A DNA stretch of 64,000 nt from Niastella caeni (GCF_004834005.1 NZ_STFF01000012.1:62001-126000); one strand, 5' to 3'; counted from the first letter of the stretch, positions 33,115-43,759 are shown. Program-made: numbers and translations. The notes: a model not told the origin generated them from the letters alone.

Positions 33115-35502
33115 CTACAGATCAATATACTTCACCCTTATCCAGATATCCCGGTTCCGGCCTTTATCATCGGTGCAGGAGATCTTTACCGGTCCTTCTT
33201 CCGGTATAAAGAACTGGCGGTTGTGCGCTTCGCCCGATTTGTAGAACTGGTTATTGATATACCAATACACTTTATGTACATCGTTTCCCACATTGCACGA
33301 AAGCTGCAATGGTTCGGGTTTCTTTTTGCTGATGAAATATTCTGATCCATTGTGCGGCGAAGTGATTTGTGGCCCGCCATCTTTGAACACCCGTTCACAG
33401 GCGGGGTTATGCGGCGGCATTTTTTCATACATTATGTGCCGGTCTTCAAAGTAGTGTTGCATCTCGGGCAATACGGTGCGGAACCATTTCTTTTTATACC
33501 CGCTGGCTGGCATACAGGTTTTACAATAGGAGATCTTTTCATCGGCCGACAGCGCTACTTCCTGCATGTTGTTGCAAAACTGGGTAGATGAAATGAGTGG
33601 AATGAAATAATCGGTCACCGTGTTCTGGCAATGTTCTCCGGGTGGTGAACCGGTTTCTGAACATACCATGCGAATGTCGCAGTCTTTCGGCTGACTGAAC
33701 CATTGCTCATCGCTGTCGTAATCGATGGTATTGAAAATTTTGAACAGCAGGGGCGTGGCAATATTGGCGCCGCTTAATTCGGGAATACCAAGGGCGGAGA
33801 AATTGCCCGTCCAGATTCCTACGGTATATTTTCTATTGTACCCAATGCTCCAGGCATCCCGGCGGCCATAGGAGGTACCGGTCTTCCAGGCGATCTTGGG
33901 CATGTGTTCCGTGCTTGACCAGTTCAACGGAAAATCGGGCCGGTTCACTTTTGATAAGATCTCGTTGATCATGAACGTGGCGGCCGGCGTTAAGATCTTT
34001 TCTCCTTTGATTGACTGATGGGCGCCCTGCGTTAATTTAGGCGGCACGTATTGGCCGTTATTGGAAAATATAGAATACAGCCCGGTTAATTCTTCCAGGG
34101 TGGCGCCACAACCGCCCAATATCAATGATAATCCCAGTTTGCGCTGGTCTTTTTTGATCTGTTGGAAATTGCATTCAGCCAGTTTTTGAATGAACGGATC
34201 TTTGCCCAGCAATTGCAATCCTTTTACGGCGGGAATATTTAAAGAATGTTCCAATGCATATTCCATCGTAACGTACCCATTAAACTGTTTGTCGTAATTC
34301 TCGGGTGCATAGCCGTTATAATTCACGGCTACATCACTGATGATCGCTTTGGGCGTCATCAAACCTTCGTCAATGCAAAGCCCATACAGCAATGGTTTTA
34401 ATGTACTGCCCGGCTGACGAATGGCATTGGCGCCGTTCACCTGCCCGCCATCGATGGTATCATTAAAGTTGGCGGAACCTACATAGGTAATTACATTATG
34501 CGTTTGGTTATCGATAATGATCACCGCTGCATTTCGGATATTTTTCAGGGTGAGAATGCGAACGTAATCTGCCACCAGTTTTTCGGTTTTTAACTGGGTA
34601 TTCAGTTCAATATTGGTCTTAATAATATCGCCGCCCTGTTGTTTCAGTTTCCTGGCCAGGTGCGGGATCAGTTGTGGAATGGTACCTCGGGTAGCGGTCA
34701 ACGGTTCGCTGAGCGCATCGGCAATTTCTTTCTGCGTAAAGATCTTGTCATTGGCAAATTGTTGCAGCCACCGGTTGCGCTCCTTCACAATGCGGTCGTT
34801 GTGCTTTCCCATTATCAGCGTGGAAGGGCGATTGGGTATTATGGAGAGGGCGGTGATCTCGGCGAGGGACAAGTGATCGGGATTTTTTTTGAAGTAGAGA
34901 ATAGAAGCCGATTTCACACCTTCAATATTGCCGCCATACGGCACAAGGTTTAAATACAATTGCAGGATCTCGTTCTTACTGTACTTCCATTCCAGTTGCA
35001 ATGCGCGGAACATTTCAACCATTTTATTAAAGTACGTTCTGCGCTTCGGTTCCAGCGCCCGCGCCACCTGCATGGTTATGGTAGAAGCGCCGGACGTGCG
35101 TTTCCTGCGGAAGATATTTTTTGCAAATGCGCGCACAATGGCCAATGCATTAACGCCGGGGTGCGAGTAAAAATACCTGTCTTCTTTTTCAACAATGGTT
35201 TTACGCAATAAAGGCGAGATCTCTTCCAACTCGGTCTTCATGCGCCATTTTTCGTCCTTTGTGAGGTACGCATGCACCACTTCACCTTTGCTGTCGGTTA
35301 TAATAGTAGAATATTCAATGCTGTCGGGCAGCGGGAAGACCCAGGTAAGTAATAAAAAGATAACACCTAGCGATGCAAAGCCAATCAACAGGCGTTTGCC
35401 GTATTTGATTGTTTTTACGATAGCGGGTTTGCTGCGGCTCCAGGTAGCAATACGCTTGCTCCAATTGTTTATTCTATCGCGCCATTGCGCTGTTGTGCGC
35501 AT
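33115..35502 (-). CDS. pbpC: Penicillin-binding protein 1C
   Basis: A bifunctional murein synthase of 795 residues. A TM anchor (about 36-54) precedes the GT51 glycosyltransferase domain with EKEDRYFYSHPGVN, GASTITMQVARAL and the YSKNEILQLYLN motif. The transpeptidase domain has SxxK in PGSTLKPLLYG, SLN in EHSLNIPA and KTGTSYGRRDA. A C-terminal BiPBP_C domain (ITSPHNGSEYFISKK and on) ends the protein. It faces the alpha-2-macroglobulin gene across 258 bases in divergent order. The same pair is adjacent in E. coli and elsewhere and is thought to defend and repair the wall. Confidence 0.95.
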   Translation of the reverse strand: MRTTAQWRDRINNWSKRIATWSRSKPAIVKTIKYGKRLLIGFASLGVIFLLLTWVFPLPDSIEYSTIITDSKGEVVHAYLTKDEKWRMKTELEEISPLLRKTIVEKEDRYFYSHPGVNALAIVRAFAKNIFRRKRTSGASTITMQVARALEPKRRTYFNKMVEMFRALQLEWKYSKNEILQLYLNLVPYGGNIEGVKSASILYFKKNPDHLSLAEITALSIIPNRPSTLIMGKHNDRIVKERNRWLQQFANDKIFTQKEIADALSEPLTATRGTIPQLIPHLARKLKQQGGDIIKTNIELNTQLKTEKLVADYVRILTLKNIRNAAVIIIDNQTHNVITYVGSANFNDTIDGGQVNGANAIRQPGSTLKPLLYGLCIDEGLMTPKAIISDVAVNYNGYAPENYDKQFNGYVTMEYALEHSLNIPAVKGLQLLGKDPFIQKLAECNFQQIKKDQRKLGLSLILGGCGATLEELTGLYSIFSNNGQYVPPKLTQGAHQSIKGEKILTPAATFMINEILSKVNRPDFPLNWSSTEHMPKIAWKTGTSYGRRDAWSIGYNRKYTVGIWTGNFSALGIPELSGANIATPLLFKIFNTIDYDSDEQWFSQPKDCDIRMVCSETGSPPGEHCQNTVTDYFIPLISSTQFCNNMQEVALSADEKISYCKTCMPASGYKKKWFRTVLPEMQHYFEDRHIMYEKMPPHNPACERVFKDGGPQITSPHNGSEYFISKKKPEPLQLSCNVGNDVHKVYWYINNQFYKSGEAHNRQFFIPEEGPVKISCTDDKGRNRDIWIRVKYIDL

Positions 35503-35760
35503 AATTCTACTTGCTTTACTTTAATAACAAATTAACAAGTGGGGTGAATAATTTGATTGTAACTTTCGGGTACAATTTCAATTCTATGGCTTTGTCAAGC
35601 CTTCCTCCTTAGTTTCCTCGCTAATTTCCGGTTTTCTTTCTATCCATAAAAGGAACACTATAATATTTAATTCCTTTTTGTATTTTAACGCCCCCAACCT
35701 TGCCCGAATTGTTCCCTTCGGTACGGGTGGGCATAACTTCGCTAATAACTTTAACCCTAT

Positions 35761-38700
35761 ATGCGTAAGCCACTGATCGCCCTGGTTACAATAGGCGTGC
35801 TTGCTTTGACTGTTATAGCCGCCTGTAATCGAAGCGCTGTTTCTCTTAGTTATACCAATGCCAAAGGTGAAGTGCAATCCCTCGGTAACCTGGTATTTCG
35901 TTTTGACAAATCCCTGGTGCCTGATTCGCTGTTGAACCAATGGGATTCTACTGAGTATATTTCTTTCGAACCAAAAATTCAGGGCCGTTTTCGTTGGGAG
36001 CATCCCGATGAACTGGTGTTCTCGCCGGCTCAACCTTTATCGCCCGCTACTTCTTATCAGGCAACCTTGCGGGGCGACCTGCTTGACCATAGTAAATATG
36101 GCAAGCTCGATAAAGACGATGAGATCAATTTTTTTACGCCGTACCTGGCTTTGGATAATACCAATGTAACCTGGATGTTGCCCGATCAACATTCAACTAC
36201 CGCTTATCCGCAGGTTGATCTGTATTTTAATTATGCCATCAGCCCGGCGGTGATAAAAGACAAGATGCAACTGCAGCTCGGTGGCAAACCGCTTAAATAC
36301 AATATTATTACGGAAGGAAATGATAGCAGAATTTCGCTGCGCGTAACGGGTTTGAAGCTGGAAGATAAAGACCTGGAAGCTAAAGTGAGCTTCGATAAAG
36401 GGCTGGTGCCCGATGGCGGTGTGAACGGCACCAAGGAAGCGATCGAAAATAAAGTATTCATTCCTTCTCCTTATAATCTCACCATTAATGATGTGCATGC
36501 CGAGCATGATGGGTTAACCGGGACCGTATTTGTGCGTACCAGTCAACAGGTGGTTACGGAGAATATTTCATCACTGATCCGGTTTAACCCGGCGGTGAAG
36601 TTCTCGGTTGAACAAACCGATGACGGCTTTTCGGTGACCAGTGAAAATTTTGATGCAGATAAAAGTTATGTGTTCACCATTGCCAAAGGATTACGCGGCC
36701 GTATCGGCGGCGTTCTGCGCGAACAATACGATAATAACATCGCGTTTGGCGAGCTGGAACCTTCCCTGAGTTTTGGTAATAGCAAAGCGGTATACCTGAG
36801 CGCCCTGGGCAATCAGAATATTGAAGTGCGCATCACCAATATTCCCAAAGTGAAAGTGATCATTTCAAAGATCTACGAAAGCAACCTGCTGGCAGCACAG
36901 CGGTATGGGTATAGTCCGAATGATAGCAGGCAAGGAAGCGGAGATGATGACTATTATGAAGGCGATTACTATAGCGGCGGCAACGATGTTTCTTTCGGTG
37001 ATGTGATCTATGAACAGGAAATTGATTCGCGCTCGTTACCCAAATACGGTAACAGCCGACTGTTTTCATTTAATGTAGAAGATCGCCTGCCAGACTTTAA
37101 AGGGATCTACCATATTAAAATACGATCGGCTACGGATTACTGGATCAGTGACAGCCGCTTTATTTCCAAATCAGATATCGGGTTAATTGCCCGCGAAGGA
37201 AAAGATAAACTGTTTGTGTTTGCCAACTCCATTAAAACGGCGCAGCCGGTAAATGGTATGAATGTGGTGGTGTATGGTAATAACAACCAGGTGTTGGGTA
37301 CCGGCGCTACCAATGCAGATGGCGTGGCAGAAGTGGTGTTTTCGCGTAAAGATTTTGCCGGGTTTAAACCGGCGATGATCATTGCAAAAACAGCCACCGA
37401 TTTTAATTACCTGCCGTTCAGTAGTACCAAAGTAAATACGTCGCGGTTTGATGTAGGCGGCAAGCGCAGCAACAGCACCGGACTGGATGCGTTTATTTAT
37501 GCAGAACGGGATATTTACCGGCCGGGCGAGAAAGTAAACTTTGCCGTTATCCTGCGCGATCGTATGTGGAAGTCGCCGGGTGAACTGCCGGTAAAAATGA
37601 AGTTCCTGCTGCCCAACGGTAAGGAGTTGAAGAATTTCCGCAAAACCTTGAATACACAAGGCGGCACCGATGGCGATGTGGATATTTCAGAAGCGGCTAT
37701 TACCGGTAGTTATACGCTGGAAGTGTATACATCGAACGACGTATTGCTGGCAAGCAAGAATTTCAGCATTGAAGAGTTTGTGCCCGATCGTATAAAGGTG
37801 ACTGCAAAGTTGGATAAAACTTCATTAGAACCAGGACAAACCGCCAGTTTCACGGTTAATGCGGTAAACTTTTTTGGCCCCCCGGCTGCTAACAGGAATT
37901 ATGAAACCGAGATCCAGACAAGCGCGGCTTACTTCAGCCCCAAAAAATACAACAAGTTCGATTTTAGTATCGAAAACCAGGGAATGTCTTTCGATAAAAA
38001 AGTAAATGAAGGCAGTACCGATGAAAATGGAAATGCAAAGCAATCGTTCGAAGTGCCTGCGTTGTATGCGAACAAAGGTTTGCTGCGGGCAACTTTCTAT
38101 GCTACCGTGTTTGATGAAACCGGCAGGCCGGTAAGCCGCAGCGCTACGGCCAATATCTATACACAGAAAATGTTCTTTGGTGTTGGCAGCGATGGCTACT
38201 GGTACTACCCGCTGAACCAGCAGGTGAAGTTCCCGATCATTGCACTGGATAAAGAAGAACATGTACTGAATGGGGCCCGCGCCGAAGTAAAAGTGATCAA
38301 ACATGAATATCGTACGGTGCTTACCAAGAGTGGTGAGTATTTCCGCTATGAATCGCAAAAGGATGATAAGGTAGTGGCTGATCAAACTATCTCTGTCAGT
38401 GGCGAAACCGCTTCCTTTGCGTTTGTTCCGCGTTCACCCGGTGAGTATGAACTGCGGGTGGCCATTCCCGGTTCAACCAGTTATGTGAGCAAAAGTTTTT
38501 ATAGTTATGGGTTCTGGGGTGGCGAAAATTCTTCGTTTGAAGTAAATACCGAAGGGAATATCGATATTGAAACCGATAAAACTTCGTACGAAGCCGGTGA
38601 CAATGCCAAACTGTTATTCAAAACACCATTCAGCGGTCGCATGCTTATAACCATGGAAACCGATAAAGTGGTTTCGTACCAATATGTAAACGTGGAAAAC

Positions 38701-41178
38701 CGTACTGCTTCGGTTGATCTGAAGGTTTCTTCAGATCACCTGCCGAATGTATTCGTTACGGCCACGCTCATTAAGCCGCATGAAGTGAGTGAAATTCCGT
38801 TAACGGTGGCGCATGGGTATCGAAGCCTGAAAGTAGAAGAGAAGGGTCGCAAGATTGCCGTGGAAATTGTGGCGCAAAAATCGGTGCGTTCACGTACGCA
38901 CCAGAAGGTAACGGTGAAAGCGGCGCCGAATAGTTTTGTAACCCTTGCGGCGGTTGATAATGGAGTGCTGCAGATTACAGATTTTAAAACGCCCGATCCA
39001 TATAATCATTTCTATGCTCCCAAAGCATTAGAGGTAAATGGTTATGATCTGTACCCGCTGTTGTTCCCTGAATTAAAAGCTACGTTGAGCAGCACGGGTG
39101 GTGACGGTGACCTGGAAATGAACAAGCGTACCAACCCCATGCCGGCCAAACGGTTCAAGATCGTTTCTTACTGGAGCGGTACTACCAAAACAAGCGGCAG
39201 TGGTGAAGCGGAGTTTGAATTTGATATTCCGCAGTTCAGTGGAGAAGTGCGCCTGATGGCCGTAGCATTTAAAGATGAAAGTTTTGGTAGCGGCGAAAGC
39301 GCCATCACGGTAGCCGATCCGCTTGTACTAAGTACTGCATTACCACGATTCTTAAGTCCGGGCGATACCGTGAACGTACCGGTTACTATTACCAACACCA
39401 CTAAAAACACTGCATCTGCCACCGCTACCTTAAATGTGAGCGGTCCGTTGAATGTGCTGGGCGATAAACAACAATCTCTTTCACTCAACAGCAACAGTGA
39501 AGGCCAGGCCATCTTCCAGGTGGTTGCTGCTCCTGCTGTAAGTGCAGGTAAAGTGAAAGTGGAAGTGCAGGGCCTGGGTGAAAAGTTCACTGATGAAACC
39601 GAGATCAGTGTGCGGCCTGCAGCGCCTTTGCAGGTGCTTACAGGCAGTGGTTCTTTAACAGGTGGAAATGTACAACGCATCAATATTCCGTTGAATGATT
39701 TTATGCCCAACAGTACCGATTACAAATTGGTAGTAAGCCGCAGTCCGGCGTTGGAATTGGGCAAGCAGATGCGCTATCTTGTTGAATATCCATATGGCTG
39801 TACAGAACAAACCATCTCCACCGCCTTCCCGCAATTGTATTTTGGCGACCTTGCCGATCAGTTGCAAAGTAATAAAGCTGGTAAGGCAAGCGCTAACTGG
39901 AATGTATCGGAAGCCATTCGCAAGATCAAACTGCGGCAGTTGTATAACGGCGCCGTTACCTTGTGGGATGGAGAAGGTACTGAGAACTGGTGGGCGACTG
40001 TATATGCAGGGCACTTTTTACTGGAAGCACAGAAGGCTGGGTTTGAAGTTGATAAGAATGTGCTGAATGGCATTCTCAATTACCTGAACAACCGGTTGAA
40101 GAATAAAGAAACAGTATTGTATTACTACAATCAAAGCTTAACAAAGAAAATAGCGCCTAAAGAAGTGGCGTACAGTTTATACGTACTGGCATTGGCAGGC
40201 AAGCCCAATGTAAGTGGAATGAACTATTACAAGTCAAACGCTATGTTGTTAAGTCTGGATTGTAAATACCTCCTGAGTGTAGCGTATGCGGTAGCAGGCG
40301 ATAAAGCGAAGTTCCGCGAGTTGTTGCCTTCATCCTTTAGCGGTGAAGTATCGGTTGCACAAACCGGTGGCAGCTTCTACTCTGATATTCGTGATGAATC
40401 CATTGCGTTGAATGCGTTGTTGGATGCGGACCCATCTAACGCGCAGATACCTGTAATGGCAAAACATGTGGCCGATAAATTAAAGCAACGTTACTATTAC
40501 ACTACGCAGGAGTGTTCGTTCAGCTTCCTGGCACTGGGTAAAATGGCGCGTGCTGCCAACAAGGCTACTGTTTCAGCCGATGTGAAAGTAAATGGCAAAA
40601 CAGTGGGCAGTGTAGAAGGCAGTCCGCTGAAGCTAACGGCTAAACAATTGGGCGGAACAAGCATTGATATTGCCTCGAAGGGCGAAGGCCGTTTATACTA
40701 CTACTGGCAAAGCGAAGGCATCAGCGTGAGCGGTGCTTATAAAGAAGAAGATAACTTTATTAAAGTGCGTCGGCGCTTCTTTGATCGCTATGGCCGGGTT
40801 GTAGATGGTAATTCGTTTAATCAGAACGACCTGGTGGTTGTTCAGATAACACTCGAGAAAAACTATAGCGGTTATATAGATAACGTGGTGATCACTGATA
40901 TCTTACCGGCCGGGTTTGAAATTGAGAACCCACGTACCAAAGAAATACCGGGTATGGATTGGATCAAAGATGCCACAACGCCTACGGCATTGGATGTGCG
41001 TGATGATCGTATTAATTTGTTTGATGATCTGAGAAACGGCAAACAGGTATATTACTATGCGGTGCGCGCTGTGTCGCCTGGTAATTATCGCATGGGGCCG
41101 GTAAGCGCCGAAGCGATGTATAATGGCGAATACCATTCTTACAATGGTGCGGGCGTGATCAGGGTGAGTAAGAAATAA
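35761..41178 (+). CDS. Bacterial alpha-2-macroglobulin, lipoprotein, thioester type
   Basis: An 1805-residue envelope protein. A lipoprotein signal ends at the Cys of TVIAACNR. MG-type beta-sandwich domains fill most of the length (for example DAFIYAERDIYRPGEKVNF, then the MG7-10 region). The thioester motif is intact: CTEQ at 1347-1350 in YPYGCTEQTISTAFPQ, followed by the alpha-alpha barrel (TED domain). The protein probably traps attacking proteases by covalent capture in the periplasm. An insertion rich in Asp, Gly and Tyr (DDDYYEGDYYSGGNDV) lies near residue 400. A near -7 element TAACTTCG is upstream. Divergent neighbour pbpC supports a wall-defence pair. Confidence 0.95.
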   Translation: MRKPLIALVTIGVLALTVIAACNRSAVSLSYTNAKGEVQSLGNLVFRFDKSLVPDSLLNQWDSTEYISFEPKIQGRFRWEHPDELVFSPAQPLSPATSYQATLRGDLLDHSKYGKLDKDDEINFFTPYLALDNTNVTWMLPDQHSTTAYPQVDLYFNYAISPAVIKDKMQLQLGGKPLKYNIITEGNDSRISLRVTGLKLEDKDLEAKVSFDKGLVPDGGVNGTKEAIENKVFIPSPYNLTINDVHAEHDGLTGTVFVRTSQQVVTENISSLIRFNPAVKFSVEQTDDGFSVTSENFDADKSYVFTIAKGLRGRIGGVLREQYDNNIAFGELEPSLSFGNSKAVYLSALGNQNIEVRITNIPKVKVIISKIYESNLLAAQRYGYSPNDSRQGSGDDDYYEGDYYSGGNDVSFGDVIYEQEIDSRSLPKYGNSRLFSFNVEDRLPDFKGIYHIKIRSATDYWISDSRFISKSDIGLIAREGKDKLFVFANSIKTAQPVNGMNVVVYGNNNQVLGTGATNADGVAEVVFSRKDFAGFKPAMIIAKTATDFNYLPFSSTKVNTSRFDVGGKRSNSTGLDAFIYAERDIYRPGEKVNFAVILRDRMWKSPGELPVKMKFLLPNGKELKNFRKTLNTQGGTDGDVDISEAAITGSYTLEVYTSNDVLLASKNFSIEEFVPDRIKVTAKLDKTSLEPGQTASFTVNAVNFFGPPAANRNYETEIQTSAAYFSPKKYNKFDFSIENQGMSFDKKVNEGSTDENGNAKQSFEVPALYANKGLLRATFYATVFDETGRPVSRSATANIYTQKMFFGVGSDGYWYYPLNQQVKFPIIALDKEEHVLNGARAEVKVIKHEYRTVLTKSGEYFRYESQKDDKVVADQTISVSGETASFAFVPRSPGEYELRVAIPGSTSYVSKSFYSYGFWGGENSSFEVNTEGNIDIETDKTSYEAGDNAKLLFKTPFSGRMLITMETDKVVSYQYVNVENRTASVDLKVSSDHLPNVFVTATLIKPHEVSEIPLTVAHGYRSLKVEEKGRKIAVEIVAQKSVRSRTHQKVTVKAAPNSFVTLAAVDNGVLQITDFKTPDPYNHFYAPKALEVNGYDLYPLLFPELKATLSSTGGDGDLEMNKRTNPMPAKRFKIVSYWSGTTKTSGSGEAEFEFDIPQFSGEVRLMAVAFKDESFGSGESAITVADPLVLSTALPRFLSPGDTVNVPVTITNTTKNTASATATLNVSGPLNVLGDKQQSLSLNSNSEGQAIFQVVAAPAVSAGKVKVEVQGLGEKFTDETEISVRPAAPLQVLTGSGSLTGGNVQRINIPLNDFMPNSTDYKLVVSRSPALELGKQMRYLVEYPYGCTEQTISTAFPQLYFGDLADQLQSNKAGKASANWNVSEAIRKIKLRQLYNGAVTLWDGEGTENWWATVYAGHFLLEAQKAGFEVDKNVLNGILNYLNNRLKNKETVLYYYNQSLTKKIAPKEVAYSLYVLALAGKPNVSGMNYYKSNAMLLSLDCKYLLSVAYAVAGDKAKFRELLPSSFSGEVSVAQTGGSFYSDIRDESIALNALLDADPSNAQIPVMAKHVADKLKQRYYYTTQECSFSFLALGKMARAANKATVSADVKVNGKTVGSVEGSPLKLTAKQLGGTSIDIASKGEGRLYYYWQSEGISVSGAYKEEDNFIKVRRRFFDRYGRVVDGNSFNQNDLVVVQITLEKNYSGYIDNVVITDILPAGFEIENPRTKEIPGMDWIKDATTPTALDVRDDRINLFDDLRNGKQVYYYAVRAVSPGNYRMGPVSAEAMYNGEYHSYNGAGVIRVSKK

Positions 41179-41364
41179 GAGGCTAGTAGTAAGTGGCTAG
41201 TAGCGAGTAGGAATTGGAAGAGTCGGAAGTCGGAGTTCAGAAGTCGGAGAAATTTAGAGATTGCGGGATTTAGGGATTTTGTGATTTACAATCACAAAAT
41301 CCCTAAATCTCAAAATCAGAAATTGGCATATTTACCGATATTTGTTTACACCCATACCACAAAA
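41179..41364. repeat. Composite repeats ending in a perfect 20-bp hairpin
   Basis: CTAGTAGTAAGTGGCTAGTAG (41183-41203) and GGAAGTCGGAGTTCAGAAGTC (41224-41244) precede a hairpin with arms GATTTAGGGATTTTGTGATT (41267-41286) and its exact complement (41290-41309), loop TAC. Words like these recur at 51065, 8861 and 6226. The hairpin could terminate the 5.4-kb macroglobulin message, though no long T-run follows. Confidence 0.8.
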
Positions 41365-43092
41365 ATGCCAGCGCCTTTACTTGAAATTAATAACCTGCAG
41401 GTAGACTTTGTTACGGAGATAGGAACTACAACAGCGGTGAACAATATTTCGCTCACCGTGAATCGTGGGGAGATCGTAGCTATTGTGGGTGAATCGGGTT
41501 CTGGCAAATCAGTCACCTCATTATCTATCTTACAATTATTGCCCAGGCCGCCGGCCCGGTATACGAATGGGGAAATATTGTTCTCTGCCAATGGAGCCGA
41601 ATCTTTGAACTTATTGAAGCAAACGCCGGAGCAAATGCGTTCAATTCGCGGTAATCAAATCGCGATGATCTTCCAGGAACCCATGACCTCCCTGAATCCT
41701 GTATTTACCTGCGGGCACCAGGTGCAGGAAGCATTGCGGCTGCATTTGAAGATCTCCGGAAGAGAAGCCAAACAAAAAACGATCGATCTGTTCAGGCAGG
41801 TGAGGCTGCCCAACCCCGAGCAGTTGTTTCGCCGTTACCCGCATCAATTAAGTGGCGGACAAAAACAACGTGTCATGATCGCCATGGCCATGAGCTGCGA
41901 GCCTGCTTTGCTGATCTGTGATGAACCTACAACTGCGCTTGATGTTACGGTGCAAAAGACCATTCTGCAGTTGATAAAAGAGTTGCAGCAAACGCAGCAG
42001 ATGGGCGTCATCTTTATTACGCACGATTTGGGCGTAGTGGCAGAGGTGGCTGATCGTGCTGTTGTTATGTACCGTGGTGAAATTGTAGAATCGGGCAACG
42101 TAGCTGACATTTTCAGCAACCCGCAACATCCTTATACAAAAGGCTTGCTGGCCTGCCGGCCGGTATTGCATCCCAAAGGCGAACGCCTGCCCATTGTAAG
42201 CGATTTTCTGGAGCATAACCGCTCGTTTGATCCGGGTAGTTATACGCAGCCCATTGTACAACCGGCTGTTGTAAAAGAAACAGAAGCTGCTGCGAAGCGC
42301 CCTTTTATCCAGGTATCACGATTGAATGTGTGGTTCCCGTCAAAGACGAGTTTATTGGGTAAGCCATTAGAGTACATAAAAGCAGTTGATAATATCCGGT
42401 TTGAGATCTATAAAGGTGAAACGCTCGGGCTGGTAGGCGAATCGGGCTGCGGTAAAACCACCCTGGGCAGAACCTTGCTCGGATTGATTCAACCTACTTC
42501 CGGTTCGGTATATTATGATGGCACCGACCTGTCGTCGGTTGATGCAAAGACCATGACGCAAATGCGTAAGGATATCCAGATCATTTTCCAGGATCCTTAT
42601 TCTTCGCTTAATCCACGCTTGACGATTGGCTCAGCCATTGCCGAACCATTGAAAGTACATAACATCATTAGCGGCAGCATGCAACGGAAAGACAAGGTAA
42701 TTGAGCTGCTGGAAAAAGTAAATTTGAAGGCCGAGCATTTTCACCGGTACCCGCATGAGTTCTCGGGTGGTCAGCGGCAGCGGATCGTTATTGCGCGGGC
42801 GCTGGCATTGAATCCATCGTTCATTGTTTGTGATGAATCGGTTTCGGCATTGGATGTTAGTGTACAGGCGCAGGTGTTAAACCTGTTGAACGACCTGAAA
42901 GCGGAAATGGGTTTTACCATCGTCTTTATCTCGCACGACTTATCAGTAGTTCGCTATATCAGTGACCGCATTATGGTGATGAACAAAGGAAAGATTGAGG
43001 AGATAGGGGAGGCGGAACAGGTGTATTTTCATCCGCAGAAAGAATATACGAAACAACTGATATCGTCAATACCCCGTGGCATTCGTATTTAA
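41365..43092 (+). CDS. Peptide ABC transporter ATP-binding protein with two nucleotide-binding domains
   Basis: A 575-residue protein with two ABC ATPase domains in one chain, like DppD-DppF or YejF. Domain 1 has Walker A GESGSGKS (42-49), signature LSGGQKQR and Walker B LLICDEPTTALD. Domain 2 has GESGCGKTT (about 356-364), FSGGQRQR and FIVCDESVSALD. The C-terminal oligopeptide-type extensions (HPYTKGLLACRP; HPQKEYTKQLISSIP) follow each domain, supporting peptide or nickel uptake. No permease or binding protein is nearby. The start is ATG 41365 (MPAPLLEINNLQ); 28 codons upstream from a GTG come from the hairpin repeat. Confidence 0.9.
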   Translation: MPAPLLEINNLQVDFVTEIGTTTAVNNISLTVNRGEIVAIVGESGSGKSVTSLSILQLLPRPPARYTNGEILFSANGAESLNLLKQTPEQMRSIRGNQIAMIFQEPMTSLNPVFTCGHQVQEALRLHLKISGREAKQKTIDLFRQVRLPNPEQLFRRYPHQLSGGQKQRVMIAMAMSCEPALLICDEPTTALDVTVQKTILQLIKELQQTQQMGVIFITHDLGVVAEVADRAVVMYRGEIVESGNVADIFSNPQHPYTKGLLACRPVLHPKGERLPIVSDFLEHNRSFDPGSYTQPIVQPAVVKETEAAAKRPFIQVSRLNVWFPSKTSLLGKPLEYIKAVDNIRFEIYKGETLGLVGESGCGKTTLGRTLLGLIQPTSGSVYYDGTDLSSVDAKTMTQMRKDIQIIFQDPYSSLNPRLTIGSAIAEPLKVHNIISGSMQRKDKVIELLEKVNLKAEHFHRYPHEFSGGQRQRIVIARALALNPSFIVCDESVSALDVSVQAQVLNLLNDLKAEMGFTIVFISHDLSVVRYISDRIMVMNKGKIEEIGEAEQVYFHPQKEYTKQLISSIPRGIRI

Positions 43093-43216
43093 TGAATGAT
43101 GTTTATCGTTTTTAGTTTATTGTTTATTGTTTCTTTATTCGAGACCGCCGATTATTTTGTCCGCCTTGAAATTTTTGAGCTCAACCATAAACTATAAACA
43201 ATAAACCATAAACTGG
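43093..43216. repeat. GTTTATTG / AACAATAAACC inverted words
   Basis: TTTAGTTTATTGTTTATTG (43113-43131) and ACCATAAACTATAAACAATAAACC (43184-43207) are near complements around a 55-base centre. Both neighbouring genes end here. Confidence 0.7.
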
Positions 43217-43759
43217 TCACAAACAACTATCCCTTAGCATCTTCATATATACTTCTCCTTTTTCCCGGGCAAATTGAATATTGCGTTCGGGAATTTCTTC
43301 GGCATTGCCATAATATTGAATGGCCTTGCGAATCTGATCTTCACGTAACAAATGCAGCATCGGGTAAATGGACCGGTTGGTGTAATTGGCCGGATCGTCA
43401 GGCGTGCTGTTCTCAAATTGGTATAAGGGATGAAAAGTGGCCAACTGGTAAATGCCTTCATAGCCTTTTTGCTGCAACAATTTTTCGGCAAACGAAACCA
43501 ATTGCAGATAGCTGTCGAATTCCTGGAATGCATTGGGGAAAATGAGCAGGGTAGTGGCAATGGTTTTATCCTTGTCTAACCGTTTGCATTCTTTTAATAA
43601 TGCTTCCCTGGCATCTGTTCGCCTGGTAGTATGCTCCACCTGGTAATGAATGGTATCATTCTTAAACTCCCGGTTGGCGAACGGACAGAAATTTAGACCT
43701 ATTACGACATCTTTTATCCATTTTTTTGTTTGGGTAATTACCGTTTGCTCATCTACCAT
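43217..43759 (-). CDS. DUF1415 family protein
   Basis: A 180-residue cytoplasmic protein of DUF1415. The family mark is VIGLNFCPFA near the start with a conserved Cys, then YQLATFHPLYQF and TNRSIYPMLHLLRE. The function of the family is not known. Start ATG at 43759 (MVDEQTVITQ). It is on the same strand as the large TraB/GumN gene, 130 bases away across a repeat block; whether they are co-transcribed is not clear. Confidence 0.88.
   Translation of the reverse strand: MVDEQTVITQTKKWIKDVVIGLNFCPFANREFKNDTIHYQVEHTTRRTDAREALLKECKRLDKDKTIATTLLIFPNAFQEFDSYLQLVSFAEKLLQQKGYEGIYQLATFHPLYQFENSTPDDPANYTNRSIYPMLHLLREDQIRKAIQYYGNAEEIPERNIQFAREKGEVYMKMLRDSCL

Noticed and set aside
41281..41364. A longer ABC protein starting at GTG 41281
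   Set aside because: These codons are the right arm of the perfect hairpin and have no counterpart in the family.
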